Source: Herbaspirillum robiniae (GTDB taxonomy: Bacteria > Pseudomonadota > Gammaproteobacteria > Burkholderiales > Burkholderiaceae_D). Taken from it: a stretch of DNA of 64,000 bases. Below are positions 8,955 through 17,172 of the stretch, piece after piece. The DNA lies in contig NZ_NJGU01000001.1 in assembly GCF_002213415.1 (NCBI RefSeq), forward strand, positions 1,054,001-1,118,000, written 5' to 3'. Both the position numbers and the translations under genes were made by a program. Positions within the stretch are counted from its first letter, which is position 1, and each line of letters opens with the position of its first letter. The notes under the pieces are model-generated. The model was given only the letters and a program-made list of their open reading frames with translations. It had not been told where the DNA came from and made no database searches.

Positions 8955-9125
8955 GATACAACATACTTAAATTAAGTAATCACTCCCCCAATCAACCCAA
9001 AAATGCCAAAACAACAAATCCATCATTTCCTTAATCGCTTTTCCTCATAAGCAAAAAACTATTAAGAACTTCCCGCCCAAATAACCAAAAGTTAGACTCG
9101 GTCATCTTACAAAGATTGACCCACC

Positions 9126-10136
9126 GTGATTCGCATCGAACACCTACATAAAAAATACCAGGCCAACAAGCGCGACATCATCGCCCTGCAGGACATCAAC
9201 CTGGACATCGCCCAAGGCGAAATCTTCGGCATCATCGGCCGCTCCGGCGCCGGCAAAAGCACGCTGATCCGCACCCTCAACCTGCTTGAGCGCCCCGATG
9301 ACGGCCGCGTGCTGATCGACGGCGAAGACATCACCGCGCTCGGCCATGAGGCCCTGCTCGAGCTGCGCCAGCGCGTCGGCATGGTGTTCCAGCACTTCAA
9401 CCTGCTCAACGCCAAGACCGTCGCCCAGAACATCGACTGGCCGCTCAAGATCACCGGCCGCTACAGCCGCGAAGAACGCGCCGCGCGCGTCGACGAGCTG
9501 CTGCAGCTGGTCGGACTGGAAGCACATCGCGACCAGTATCCCTCGCAACTCTCGGGCGGCCAGAAGCAGCGCGTGGGCATCGCGCGCGCACTGGCCAATA
9601 CGCCGCGCCTGCTGCTGTGCGACGAGGCCACCTCCTCGCTGGATCCGGAAACCACCGCCTCCATCCTGCGCCTGCTGCTGGAAATCAACCGCAAGCTGGG
9701 CCTGACGATCGTGCTCATCACGCACGAGATGGAAGTCATCCGCAGCATCTGCGACCGTGTCGCGGTGCTCGATGCCGGCGCCGTCGCCGAACATGGCAAG
9801 GTGGTCGACATCTTCCTGCGTCCGCAGCATGCGGTCACGCGCGCGCTGCTGGCCGAGAGCCATGCCTGGGACGAGAACGACCTCTACTACCAGCGCCGCG
9901 AAGGCGGCAAGCTGGTGCGCCTGACCTACGCCGGCGAGCTGGCCGCGCAGCCCATCCTGTCGCAGCTGACGGCGGCGACCGCGGCGCTGGCCACCATCGT
10001 GCGCGGCACGGTCTCGCGCATCAAGGACACGCCCTACGGACAATTGCTGGTGGAGTTCTCCGGCGGCGAACATGCGGTGGCGCAAGTGCTGGAGCGCCTG
10101 CGCCACTCCGGCATCGACCACGAGGTGCTGGCATGA
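9126..10136 (+). CDS. metN: Methionine ABC transporter ATP-binding protein MetN
   Basis: This ATPase of the D/L-methionine importer is 336 residues long. It has Walker A GRSGAGKST (38-46), the Q-loop VFQHFNLL, the signature QLSGGQKQR, Walker B LLLCDEATSSLD and the H-loop LITHE. The C-terminal 70 residues form the NIL (ACT-like) regulatory domain that binds methionine and inhibits transport in MetN homologues. The GTG start at 9126 gives the standard IRIEHLHK N-terminus; no strong ribosome site precedes it. It is followed by metI (4-bp overlap) and metQ, a classical metNIQ operon. Confidence 0.96.
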   Translation: MIRIEHLHKKYQANKRDIIALQDINLDIAQGEIFGIIGRSGAGKSTLIRTLNLLERPDDGRVLIDGEDITALGHEALLELRQRVGMVFQHFNLLNAKTVAQNIDWPLKITGRYSREERAARVDELLQLVGLEAHRDQYPSQLSGGQKQRVGIARALANTPRLLLCDEATSSLDPETTASILRLLLEINRKLGLTIVLITHEMEVIRSICDRVAVLDAGAVAEHGKVVDIFLRPQHAVTRALLAESHAWDENDLYYQRREGGKLVRLTYAGELAAQPILSQLTAATAALATIVRGTVSRIKDTPYGQLLVEFSGGEHAVAQVLERLRHSGIDHEVLA

Positions 10137-10819
10137 GCGTCCTGATCGAGGTATTGCAAGGCGCCCTGTCGCAAATCGACTGGAGCGAAGTCTGGGACGC
10201 CACGCTCGAAACCCTGGCCATGACCGGCGGCTCGCTGTTCTTCACGGTGCTGCTGGGCCTGCCGCTGGGCATCCTGCTGTTCCTGACCAACCGCCGCCAG
10301 CTGCTGGAGCAGCGCGGCATCTACCTGGTGCTGTCGCTGCTGGTGAATGTGCTGCGCTCGGTGCCCTTCCTGATCCTGCTGATCGTGCTGATCCCGTTCA
10401 CGCTGTGGCTGGTCGGCACCTCGCTGGGCGTGACCGGCGCGATCCCGCCGCTGGTGATCGGCACCGCGCCGTTCTTCGCGCGACTGACCGAAAGCGTGCT
10501 GCGCGAGATCGACCGCGGCGTGATCGAGGCCTGTACCGCCATGGGCGCGCGGCGCCGCCAGATCATCTTCGGCGCGCTGCTGCCCGAGGCGCTGCCTGGG
10601 CTGCTGGCGGCCGTGACCATCACCGCCATCACGCTGATGTCGTATGCCGCGATGTCGGGCGTGATCGGCGGCGGCGGACTGGGCGACCTGGCGATCCGCT
10701 ACGGCTACCAGCGCTTCCAGACCGAAGTGATGGTGGTGACCGTGGCCATCCTGGTGGTACTGGTGCAGCTGCTGCAGTTCTTCGGCGACCGCCTGGTGCT
10801 GCGCTTTACCCGTAAATGA
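10133..10819 (+). CDS. metI: Methionine ABC transporter permease MetI
   Basis: A 228-residue inner-membrane permease with about five hydrophobic segments and the EAA coupling loop 'EACTAMGARRRQIIFGALLPEA'. The terminal 'VIGGGGLGDLAIRYGYQRF' is characteristic of MetI. Its ATG overlaps the metN stop by 4 bp. Together with MetN it forms the transporter core, supplied by the MetQ binding protein encoded 34 bp downstream. Confidence 0.96.
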   Translation: MSVLIEVLQGALSQIDWSEVWDATLETLAMTGGSLFFTVLLGLPLGILLFLTNRRQLLEQRGIYLVLSLLVNVLRSVPFLILLIVLIPFTLWLVGTSLGVTGAIPPLVIGTAPFFARLTESVLREIDRGVIEACTAMGARRRQIIFGALLPEALPGLLAAVTITAITLMSYAAMSGVIGGGGLGDLAIRYGYQRFQTEVMVVTVAILVVLVQLLQFFGDRLVLRFTRK

Positions 10820-10853
10820 TTTTTACCCCTCACAACAAGACTGGAGCATAGAC

Positions 10854-11645
10854 ATGTCCCGCAAACTGATTTCCCCCCTGCTCGCCGGCGCCGCACTGGC
10901 GCTGTCCATCGGCGCGCACGCCGCCGACAAGCTGGTGATCGCCGCCACCCCGGTGCCGCACGCCGAGATCCTGGAACACATCAAGCCGGCGCTGGCCAAG
11001 GAAGGCATCGACCTGCAGGTGAAGGTGTTCACCGACTACGTGCAGCCGGCCGCGCAGACCAACGAGAAGCAGGTCGACGGCAACTTCTTCGCGCACCAGC
11101 CCTACATCGACCAGTTCAAGAAGGCCCACAAGAACGACGTTGAAGTGTCGGTCGCCAAGGTCCACGTCGAGCCCTTCGCCGCCTACTCGCAAAAGTACAA
11201 GAAGCTGGCCGACATCCCCAATGGCGCCACCATCGCCATCCCCAACGATCCGTCCAACTCCGGCCGCGCCCTGCTGCTGCTGGCCCGCAACGGCCTGATC
11301 AAGCTCAAGGACACCTCCAACATCTCGTCGACCCAGAAGGACATCGTCGAGAACCCGAAGAAGCTGAAGTTCCGCGCCCTGGAAGCGGCCACCCTGCCGC
11401 GCGTGCTCAACCAGGTCGACGTCGCCCTGATCAACACCAACTATGCGCTTGAAGCCAAGCTGAACCCGGTGAAGGATTCGCTGTTCATCGAAGACGCCAA
11501 CTCGCCTTACGCCAACCTGCTGGTGGCACGCGAAGACAACAAGGACAGCCCCGCCATCAAGAAGCTGGCCGCCGCGCTGAACTCGCCTGACGTCAAGAAG
11601 TTCATCGAGGAAAAGTACCAGGGCGCCGTCGTCCCGGCCTTCTGA
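10854..11645 (+). CDS. metQ: Methionine-binding protein MetQ
   Basis: A 263-residue NlpA-family substrate-binding protein. It has a typical signal peptide (about 1-23, ending AHA/AD) and no lipobox cysteine, so it is predicted to be soluble in the periplasm rather than a lipoprotein. Conserved family segments are visible: KLVIAATPVPHAEIL, the DGNFFAHQPYI region and the NDPSNSGRALLLL region. Third gene of metNIQ and followed by a strong terminator at 11729-11756. Confidence 0.95.
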   Translation: MSRKLISPLLAGAALALSIGAHAADKLVIAATPVPHAEILEHIKPALAKEGIDLQVKVFTDYVQPAAQTNEKQVDGNFFAHQPYIDQFKKAHKNDVEVSVAKVHVEPFAAYSQKYKKLADIPNGATIAIPNDPSNSGRALLLLARNGLIKLKDTSNISSTQKDIVENPKKLKFRALEAATLPRVLNQVDVALINTNYALEAKLNPVKDSLFIEDANSPYANLLVAREDNKDSPAIKKLAAALNSPDVKKFIEEKYQGAVVPAF

Positions 11646-11728
11646 ACCGCCTCCCTGTAGCATCGGCCGGCCGCCTGAACAACGGCCGCAGAAGCGCGAA
11701 AAACGCCTCGCCGCTGCATTTCACTGCG

Positions 11729-11756
11729 GGCCACGGAGCAATCCGTGGCCTTTTTT
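11729..11756 (+). terminator. Rho-independent terminator of metNIQ
   Basis: The stem GGCCACGGA (11729-11737) pairs with TCCGTGGCC (11742-11750) across a GCAA tetraloop, followed by six T (11751-11756). It lies 84 bp after the metQ stop. Confidence 0.95.
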
Positions 11757-11931
11757 CTTGCCGCGCCATCCTTGCCGCGCCTCTTGCGCAATCCTCGCCG
11801 TTTGGCGCCGCAAGTTTGGCGCTACAATCGCGCTCCAATACAGGCAGCCCTCGTTTGGAACAGGTCTTGCTCTTTCCGCACCGATCGACAACGCGCGCGC
11901 ACTCCGCGCGCCCAAGGCAAAGGAACCGCAA

Positions 11932-12837
11932 GTGCATCTCGTCTGGCTGGAAGACTTCATCGAACTGGCGCGCACGCGCAGCTTTTCGCGCGCGGCCGAA
12001 AACCGCTTCGTGACCCATCCCGCGTTCGGGCGCCGCATCAAGGCGCTGGAGCAATGGGTGGGCGCCGAGCTGGTCACGCGCACCCAGCCGGTGACCCTGA
12101 CCCGCGCCGGCAAGCTGTTCCTGGACGCGGCGCACAATTCGGTGGACGTGCTCTACGCCGCGCGCGCCCAACTGCAGGAGTCCTCCGCCGAGACCGAGAA
12201 GGTGCTGCGCCTGGCCACCGGGCGCACGCTGTCGCAGACCTTCTTCCCCGACTGGTACGAAGGCATCAAGCAGCATTGCGGCGTGTTCCCGGTCTCGATC
12301 ACCACCGGCGGCGCGCAGGATGTGATCATGAAGCTGGCCGCCGGCGAGGCCGACATCCTGCTGATCTACTCCAGTCCCGCCACGCGCATGCTGATCGACC
12401 ACCAGCGCTACGAATCCCAGACCATCGCGCACGAACTGCTGCTGCCGGTGTCCGCGCCCGACAAGCGCGGCAAGCCGCTGTACCGGCTCGATGCCAAGGC
12501 CGGCGCCATGCCCTGGCTGGCCTTCTCGCAGACGCTGACGTTGCGCGGCGTGCTGGCCAAGCACCTGGCCGAGCTGGAGCAGAAGCCGGCGCTGAAGATG
12601 GTCTACCAGGCCGACTCCTACGAGTCGATCCAGGAGATGGCCGTGCGCGGCACCGGCGTGGCGTGGCTGCCGCAGCGCCTGGTGCACAAGGACATCGCCG
12701 AGGGGCGCCTCTTGGTGGTGGGCGAGCAGAACCTGCGCATCCGTTTCGATGTATCGCTGTACCGCGTGCGCGGCAGTACAAACGAACTGGTCAACGCGAT
12801 CTGGAACTACGCCGCCACCGGCGCCGGCCCGCGCTGA
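11932..12837 (+). CDS. LysR-family transcriptional regulator
   Basis: A 301-residue LysR protein starting with GTG at 11932, placed 5 bases after AGGAACCGCA. This start gives the standard helix 'HLVWLEDFIELARTRSFSRAAENRF'; the frame stays open upstream but has no LysR homology there. The winged HTH covers residues 1-60 and the effector-binding domain 85-300. A possible promoter (TTGGCG near 11802 and TACAAT at 11823-11828) lies about 100 bp upstream. It precedes a deacylase gene and an amino-acid binding protein on the same strand and may regulate them. Confidence 0.92.
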   Translation: MHLVWLEDFIELARTRSFSRAAENRFVTHPAFGRRIKALEQWVGAELVTRTQPVTLTRAGKLFLDAAHNSVDVLYAARAQLQESSAETEKVLRLATGRTLSQTFFPDWYEGIKQHCGVFPVSITTGGAQDVIMKLAAGEADILLIYSSPATRMLIDHQRYESQTIAHELLLPVSAPDKRGKPLYRLDAKAGAMPWLAFSQTLTLRGVLAKHLAELEQKPALKMVYQADSYESIQEMAVRGTGVAWLPQRLVHKDIAEGRLLVVGEQNLRIRFDVSLYRVRGSTNELVNAIWNYAATGAGPR

Positions 12838-13062
12838 TCCGGCGCGGCGGCGACGGCATTCCCGCCGTGCGGGACTGCATTGCGAGCAAGCACGCCAATG
12901 GTGAGAACGCGCCCCAAGTTCGCGCGCCGGACCGCTCTCGTGCCCCACCATCAACCATCGCGCGCGGCGCCGATCCAAACGGCACAGGCCTGTGCCGAAT
13001 CGGCACGGGATCGCATGCGCGCCTGCCTATACTCGGCTGCGAACGCAACAACGAAAGCATGC

Positions 13063-14046
13063 ATGAAGACCCTGGAGCAGATCCGCGCAGCCCTGCCGCA
13101 GTACCCCGTGGAAGTTGAATTTCCCGACATCGACCGCTGGCGCCACGGCAACACCGGCGTCGACTACGTCCACACCTTCGACAGCCACATCGACGGCCCG
13201 CACGTGATGATCCTGGCGCTCATGCACGGCAACGAAGTCAGCGGCGCCATCGCCGTGGACCGCCTGCTGCGGCAGGGCCTGCACCCGGCCAGGGGCCGCA
13301 TCACGCTGGGCTTCGGCAACGTCGCCGCGTATGCCCGCTTCAACCCGCAGGACGCCGACGCCTCGCGCTATATCGACGAAGACATGAACCGCGTCTGGAC
13401 CGCCGGGCGCCTGGACGGCGACGAGGACTCCTCCGAGCTGCGCCGCGCGCGCGAGCTGCGCCCGGTGATCGATACGGTGGACTTCATGCTGGACCTGCAT
13501 TCCATGCACGAGGCGGCGCCGCCGCTGATCGTCAGCGGACCGCTGGACAAGGGCATGGACTTCGCCGCGCAGCTGGGCTCGCCGCAGCACGTGATCGTCG
13601 ACAAGGGGCATCCCAACGGCGTGCGCATGCGCGACTACGCCGGCTTCGGCGACCCGGCCAGCCCGAAGAACGCGCTGCTGGTGGAGTGCGGCCAGCACTT
13701 CGCCGCCGCCAGCGAACGGGTGGCGCAGGACGTGGCCGCGCGCTTCCTGCTGGCCACGGGCGTCGTGGAACGCGCCGACGTGGCGCAGCTGCTGCAGGAC
13801 GACCCATTGCCGGCGCAGCGTTTCATCGGCGTCACCGAGCCGGTGGTGGCGCAGGGCATGGAGCTGGAATTTTCCGCCGACTACCGCGGCATGGAAGTCA
13901 TCGCCAAGGCTGGCACGGTCATTGCAAAAGAGAACGAGCGCGAGATCGCCACCCCCTATGACGACTGCACGCTGGTGATGCCCTCCTTGCGGCATATCGG
14001 ACCGGGCGTCACCGTCGTCAGGCTGGGACGCGATATCGCGCGATAG
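13063..14046 (+). CDS. M14-family zinc deacylase (succinylglutamate desuccinylase/aspartoacylase-like)
   Basis: A 327-residue cytoplasmic metal-dependent amidohydrolase of the AstE/aspartoacylase group, which removes acyl groups from N-acyl amino acids. The first zinc motif HGNEVSG is near residue 59. The substrate-binding 'DMNRVW' (variant of the family DLNR) is near residue 108, and the distal zinc histidine is in MLDLHSMHE. The C-terminal beta domain (about 240-327) is of the AstE-like 'lipoyl-like' type. The ATG at 13063 was chosen because upstream codons lack family similarity. No arginine-succinyltransferase genes are near, so the substrate is probably another acylated amino acid; that is inference. 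Confidence 0.85.
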   Translation: MKTLEQIRAALPQYPVEVEFPDIDRWRHGNTGVDYVHTFDSHIDGPHVMILALMHGNEVSGAIAVDRLLRQGLHPARGRITLGFGNVAAYARFNPQDADASRYIDEDMNRVWTAGRLDGDEDSSELRRARELRPVIDTVDFMLDLHSMHEAAPPLIVSGPLDKGMDFAAQLGSPQHVIVDKGHPNGVRMRDYAGFGDPASPKNALLVECGQHFAAASERVAQDVAARFLLATGVVERADVAQLLQDDPLPAQRFIGVTEPVVAQGMELEFSADYRGMEVIAKAGTVIAKENEREIATPYDDCTLVMPSLRHIGPGVTVVRLGRDIAR

Positions 14047-14227
14047 CAGAAGAGACGCATCTCTCGCACGCGGCGCACCAGACGCCGCACCACCCGCGGC
14101 GGCATGCAAGCCAGGCCGCGGCGCAGATGGGCAGGCCGCATCCCTGCCGTCATCCGCACGAATGGGCGGCGCCCGGAACCTGGGGCCGGCGCCGCAAAAT
14201 CGAGGAACTCACTTTCAAGGGGTAATT

Positions 14228-15025
14228 ATGAAGTTTGCAAAACCGGTGCTGGCCGCTTCCTTCGGCCTGCTGTCCATCTTCGCCGTCAACGCCCATGCCG
14301 ATGCGCTGGCCGACATCCAGAAGGCAGGCGTGGTGAAGATCGCCGTGCCGCAGGATTTCGCGCCGTTCGGCTCGGTCAACGCCGACCTGCAACTGCAAGG
14401 CCTGGACATCGACGTGGCCAAGCTGATCGTGCAGAAGATGGGCGTGAAGGTGCAACTGGTCCCCGTGGCCAGCGCCAACCGCATCGCCTACCTGCAGACG
14501 CACAAAGCCGACCTGGTCATCTCGACCCTGGGCAAGAACGCCGAGCGTGAAAAGGTGATCGACTTCTCGCAAGCCTATGCGCCGTACAACAACAGCGTGT
14601 TCGGCGTGGCCAGCATCAAGGTCTCCAGCGCCGCCGACCTGGCCAACAAGACCGTGGGCGTGGCCCGCGGCACCTTCCAGGACATCCAGCTGACCGACAC
14701 CGCGCCCAAGAGCACCACCATCAAGCGCTACGAAGACAACAACGCCATGATCTCGGCCTATGTCTCCGGCCAGGTGCAGCTGGTGGGCACCGGCGACTTC
14801 GTGGCCTACGCGCTGGGCGAAAAGGCCCCGGACAACAAGCCGGTGCTGAAGTACATCATCAACGAGTCGAGCTGCAGCGTCGGCCTGAACAAGGGCGAAG
14901 CGGCCCTGCTGGCCAAGGTCAACGACGTGATCACCGCCGCCAAGAAAAGCGGCGAGATCAACACCATCGTCAAGAAGTGGCTGAACGTGCCGCTGCCGCA
15001 GAAGATGGCGACGACCTTCCAGTAA
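14228..15025 (+). CDS. Family 3 (polar amino-acid type) ABC transporter substrate-binding protein, orphan
   Basis: A 265-residue periplasmic binding protein. The signal peptide spans about 1-24 (cleavage after AHA). The mature part begins DALADIQKAGVVKIAVPQDF, typical of the SBP_bac_3 family, with the ligand-site sequences FGSVNADLQLQGLDIDVAKL and the ...EREKVIDFS... motif. A good ribosome site (AAGGGG) precedes the ATG at 14228. It is not followed by permease or ATPase genes; a terminator stands right after it. It must therefore share a transporter encoded elsewhere or act as a sensor. The neighbouring deacylase suggests an acylated or related amino acid as ligand (inference). Confidence 0.9.
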   Translation: MKFAKPVLAASFGLLSIFAVNAHADALADIQKAGVVKIAVPQDFAPFGSVNADLQLQGLDIDVAKLIVQKMGVKVQLVPVASANRIAYLQTHKADLVISTLGKNAEREKVIDFSQAYAPYNNSVFGVASIKVSSAADLANKTVGVARGTFQDIQLTDTAPKSTTIKRYEDNNAMISAYVSGQVQLVGTGDFVAYALGEKAPDNKPVLKYIINESSCSVGLNKGEAALLAKVNDVITAAKKSGEINTIVKKWLNVPLPQKMATTFQ

Positions 15026-15048
15026 GGCGTCCGGAAGGCAGGAAAGAG

Positions 15049-15076
15049 AACGGCGGAGCGATCCGCCGTTTTTTTT
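15049..15076 (+). terminator. Rho-independent terminator after the binding-protein gene
   Basis: AACGGCGGA (15049-15057), loop GCGA, TCCGCCGTT (15062-15070), then six T. It lies 24 bp downstream of the stop codon. Confidence 0.95.
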
Positions 15077-15534
15077 CGCCCGTCGCCGTCGCAGCGGGTC
15101 CGTTTTCCCCTGCCGGCCACGGCCGGAAATTGATTTATGACAAGAGGATCCCTAACATTGAGGGTTTTGCCGCGGGACGGCGGCGACCGCCGTTGCGCCC
15201 TTCCCGTCCCCTGAAAAACGCAAGACCGTGAGCAGCAAGGCAACATTCGAGCAACAATGACAACATGCGCGCCACCGACAACAGCATTCCCTGTTGCAAC
15301 ACCCAAGTTTCCCAACCGCAAAACCCTTGCCACACGCCGTTTTTAGAGGCTTTATACGCATATAACCATATGTTTATAGTGGCTATATTTCCCCCACTTA
15401 CTCCGACACATGAAATTGGACGACATTACGTACGCTGCAATCAATACGCACAGAGCAACGCCCATTTTTTGCCTGCCTCGCAACCAGGCAAGTTTTCCGG
15501 CGTATAAAAAAGGACCAAACGGAGACAACCAAGA
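15077..15534 (+). promoter_or_regulatory. Leader/promoter region of the purine permease with operator-like inverted repeat
   Basis: No gene is seen in these 458 bp. An imperfect palindrome TATAACCA (15361-15368), 11 bases, TGGCTATA (15380-15387) stands out from the GC-rich background. It would suit a dimeric regulator. Closer to the gene, TTGCCTG (15469-15475) can pair with CAGGCAA (15485-15491), followed by GTTTT. A TATAAA (15503-15508) and the ribosome site GGAG precede the ATG. I looked for a purine riboswitch core and did not find one. Confidence 0.35.
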
Positions 15535-16833
15535 ATGAACGCGCTAGACAAGTTTTTCAAACTCAGCGAGAACGGCACCACCGTCCGCACCGAACTGTTG
15601 GCAGGGCTGACCACCTTCCTGACGATGGCCTACATCATCTTCGTCAACCCATCCATCCTGGGCGACGCCGGCATGCCCAAGGATTCGGTATTCGTGGCCA
15701 CCTGCGTGGCGGCCGCCGTCGGCACCCTGATCATGGGGCTGTACGCCAACTACCCGATCGGCCTGGCGCCGGGCATGGGCTTGAACGCCTACTTCGCCTA
15801 CGCCGTGGTCAAGGGCATGGGCTTCCCGTGGCAGGCCGCGCTGGGCGCGGTGCTGATCTCGGGCTGCCTGTTCCTGATCGTGAGCGTGCTGCGCATCCGC
15901 GAAATGATCATCAAGAGCATCCCGCAGTCGCTGCGCACGGCCATTCCGGCCGGCATCGGGCTGTTCCTGGCGATCATCTCGCTCAAGAGCGCCGGCATCG
16001 TCGCCGCCAACCCCGCCACCTTCGTCACCATGGGCGACCTGCACCAGCCGGCGCCGGTGATGGCCATCATCGGTTTCCTGGTGATCGTGGCGCTGGACAA
16101 GCTGAAGGTGCGCGGCGCGCTGCTGATCGGCATCCTGCTGGTGACCGTGATGTCCTTCCTGTTCGGCGGCAACCACTTCACCGGCGTGTTCTCCACGCCG
16201 CCTTCGGTGGCCCCGACCTTCCTGCAGCTGGACGTCAAGGGCGCGCTGTCGATGGGCCTGCTCAACGTGGTGCTGGTGTTCTTCCTGGTGGAGCTGTTTG
16301 ACGCCACCGGCACGCTGATGGGGGTTGCCACCCGCGCCGGCCTGATGAAGGAAGGCAAGATGGAGCGCCTCAACAAGGCCCTGATGGCTGACAGCACGGC
16401 CATCGTCGCCGGCTCCCTGCTTGGCACCTCCAGCACGACTGCGTATATTGAAAGTGCGGCCGGGGTGCAGGCCGGCGGACGCACCGGCCTGACCGCCGTG
16501 GCCATTGCCGTGCTGTTCCTGCTGTGCCTGTTCATCGCCCCGCTGGCCGGCGTGGTGCCGCTGTATGCGACCGCCCCCGCGCTGTTCTTCGTGGCCTGCC
16601 TGATGGTGCGCGAGCTGGTGCACATCGACTGGGAAGACACCACCGAATGCGTGCCGGCAGTGATCACGGCGCTGGTGATGCCCTTCACCTACTCGATCGC
16701 CAACGGCCTGGCGCTGGGCTTCATCAGCTACGCCGGCCTGAAGCTGCTGACCGGCCGCGCGAAGGATGTGTCGGCGATCATCTGGATCATCGCCGCGATC
16801 TTCCTGTTCAAGCTGATCTATCTCGGCGAGTAA
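15535..16833 (+). CDS. NCS2 (AzgA-type) purine permease
   Basis: A 432-residue polytopic inner-membrane protein of the adenine/guanine/hypoxanthine permease branch (AzgA, AdeP, GhxP) of the nucleobase:cation symporter 2 family. Diagnostic segments are TELLAGLTTFLTMAYIIFVNP at the N-terminus, the GLAPGMGLNAYFAY motif, the VELFDATGTLMG motif and SLLGTSSTTAYIESAAG. Family length is 430-450. It stands directly before xdhABC and guaD, consistent with bringing in purine bases for catabolism. The exact base cannot be assigned from sequence. Confidence 0.94.
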   Translation: MNALDKFFKLSENGTTVRTELLAGLTTFLTMAYIIFVNPSILGDAGMPKDSVFVATCVAAAVGTLIMGLYANYPIGLAPGMGLNAYFAYAVVKGMGFPWQAALGAVLISGCLFLIVSVLRIREMIIKSIPQSLRTAIPAGIGLFLAIISLKSAGIVAANPATFVTMGDLHQPAPVMAIIGFLVIVALDKLKVRGALLIGILLVTVMSFLFGGNHFTGVFSTPPSVAPTFLQLDVKGALSMGLLNVVLVFFLVELFDATGTLMGVATRAGLMKEGKMERLNKALMADSTAIVAGSLLGTSSTTAYIESAAGVQAGGRTGLTAVAIAVLFLLCLFIAPLAGVVPLYATAPALFFVACLMVRELVHIDWEDTTECVPAVITALVMPFTYSIANGLALGFISYAGLKLLTGRAKDVSAIIWIIAAIFLFKLIYLGE

Positions 16834-17172
16834 GGAAGCAATGACGAAGGGATGCGCCGTGCGAGGCGGTGCATCCCGGGATTGTCAAAAGATGGAATTG
16901 GACAATCGTTGGCAACAAAACGATACGTACAATCAGTTCCATCCTTTGAGGACCCCGGCACGTTTCTTGAATGTTTTTTCATGAGAGGAACGACCATGCA
17001 GGAAGCAGAAAAAAGATCCGCCAGCACCCGCCAGCAGATGTAACAGGAGGAACCAGCGCTTCCTGCCGGATCGAATAATAAGAGTGCGCCCCACGATCAG
17101 CCCTGGAGCGTGCCATAGAGCGGAACAAGCTCTAAGCACCCTTTGTTTGACCACATTTACCAGAGCAGAGAC
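16834..17172. other. Intergenic region before xdhA with a 25-bp imperfect inverted repeat
   Basis: No gene is seen. The arms 16876-16900 and 16934-16958 are near reverse complements (CCGGG...CAAA.GATGGAA.TG), so the segment could fold into a long hairpin. Nested inside is a shorter perfect repeat GATTGTC (16880-16886) / GACAATC (16901-16907). It may be a dispersed intergenic repeat, a transcription attenuator or a regulator site. The promoter of xdhA is presumably in the following AT-richer 200 bp but no convincing hexamers were assigned. Confidence 0.5.

Larger units (their letters stand above)
7601..9125. repeat. Gene-free repeat island (large inverted repeat, hairpins, tandem repeats)
   Basis: These 1.5 kb between the NifS-like gene and metN hold no credible gene; all open frames are repeat-derived. 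In order, there is an 8-bp tandem repeat (7785-7840) and the left arm of a large imperfect inverted repeat (about 7905-8216). Two long hairpins follow (8196-8276 and 8521-8608), partly built from the arm ends. The right arm (about 8590-8905) and a GAAG tetranucleotide run (8922-8954) complete the region. The outer ends carry a GTCATCCCGGCGAAGG-type palindrome and the inner arms the AAGAAAAGTAAGCAAAAG motif. Both motifs recur between genes in many beta- and gammaproteobacterial genomes. The last 170 bp before metN are AT-rich and probably contain its promoter. Confidence 0.8.

Noticed and set aside
15340-15400. Purine riboswitch upstream of the NCS2 permease
   Set aside because: ATATAACCATATG looks superficially like the P1 helix, but the conserved three-way-junction core and loop-loop sequences are absent.
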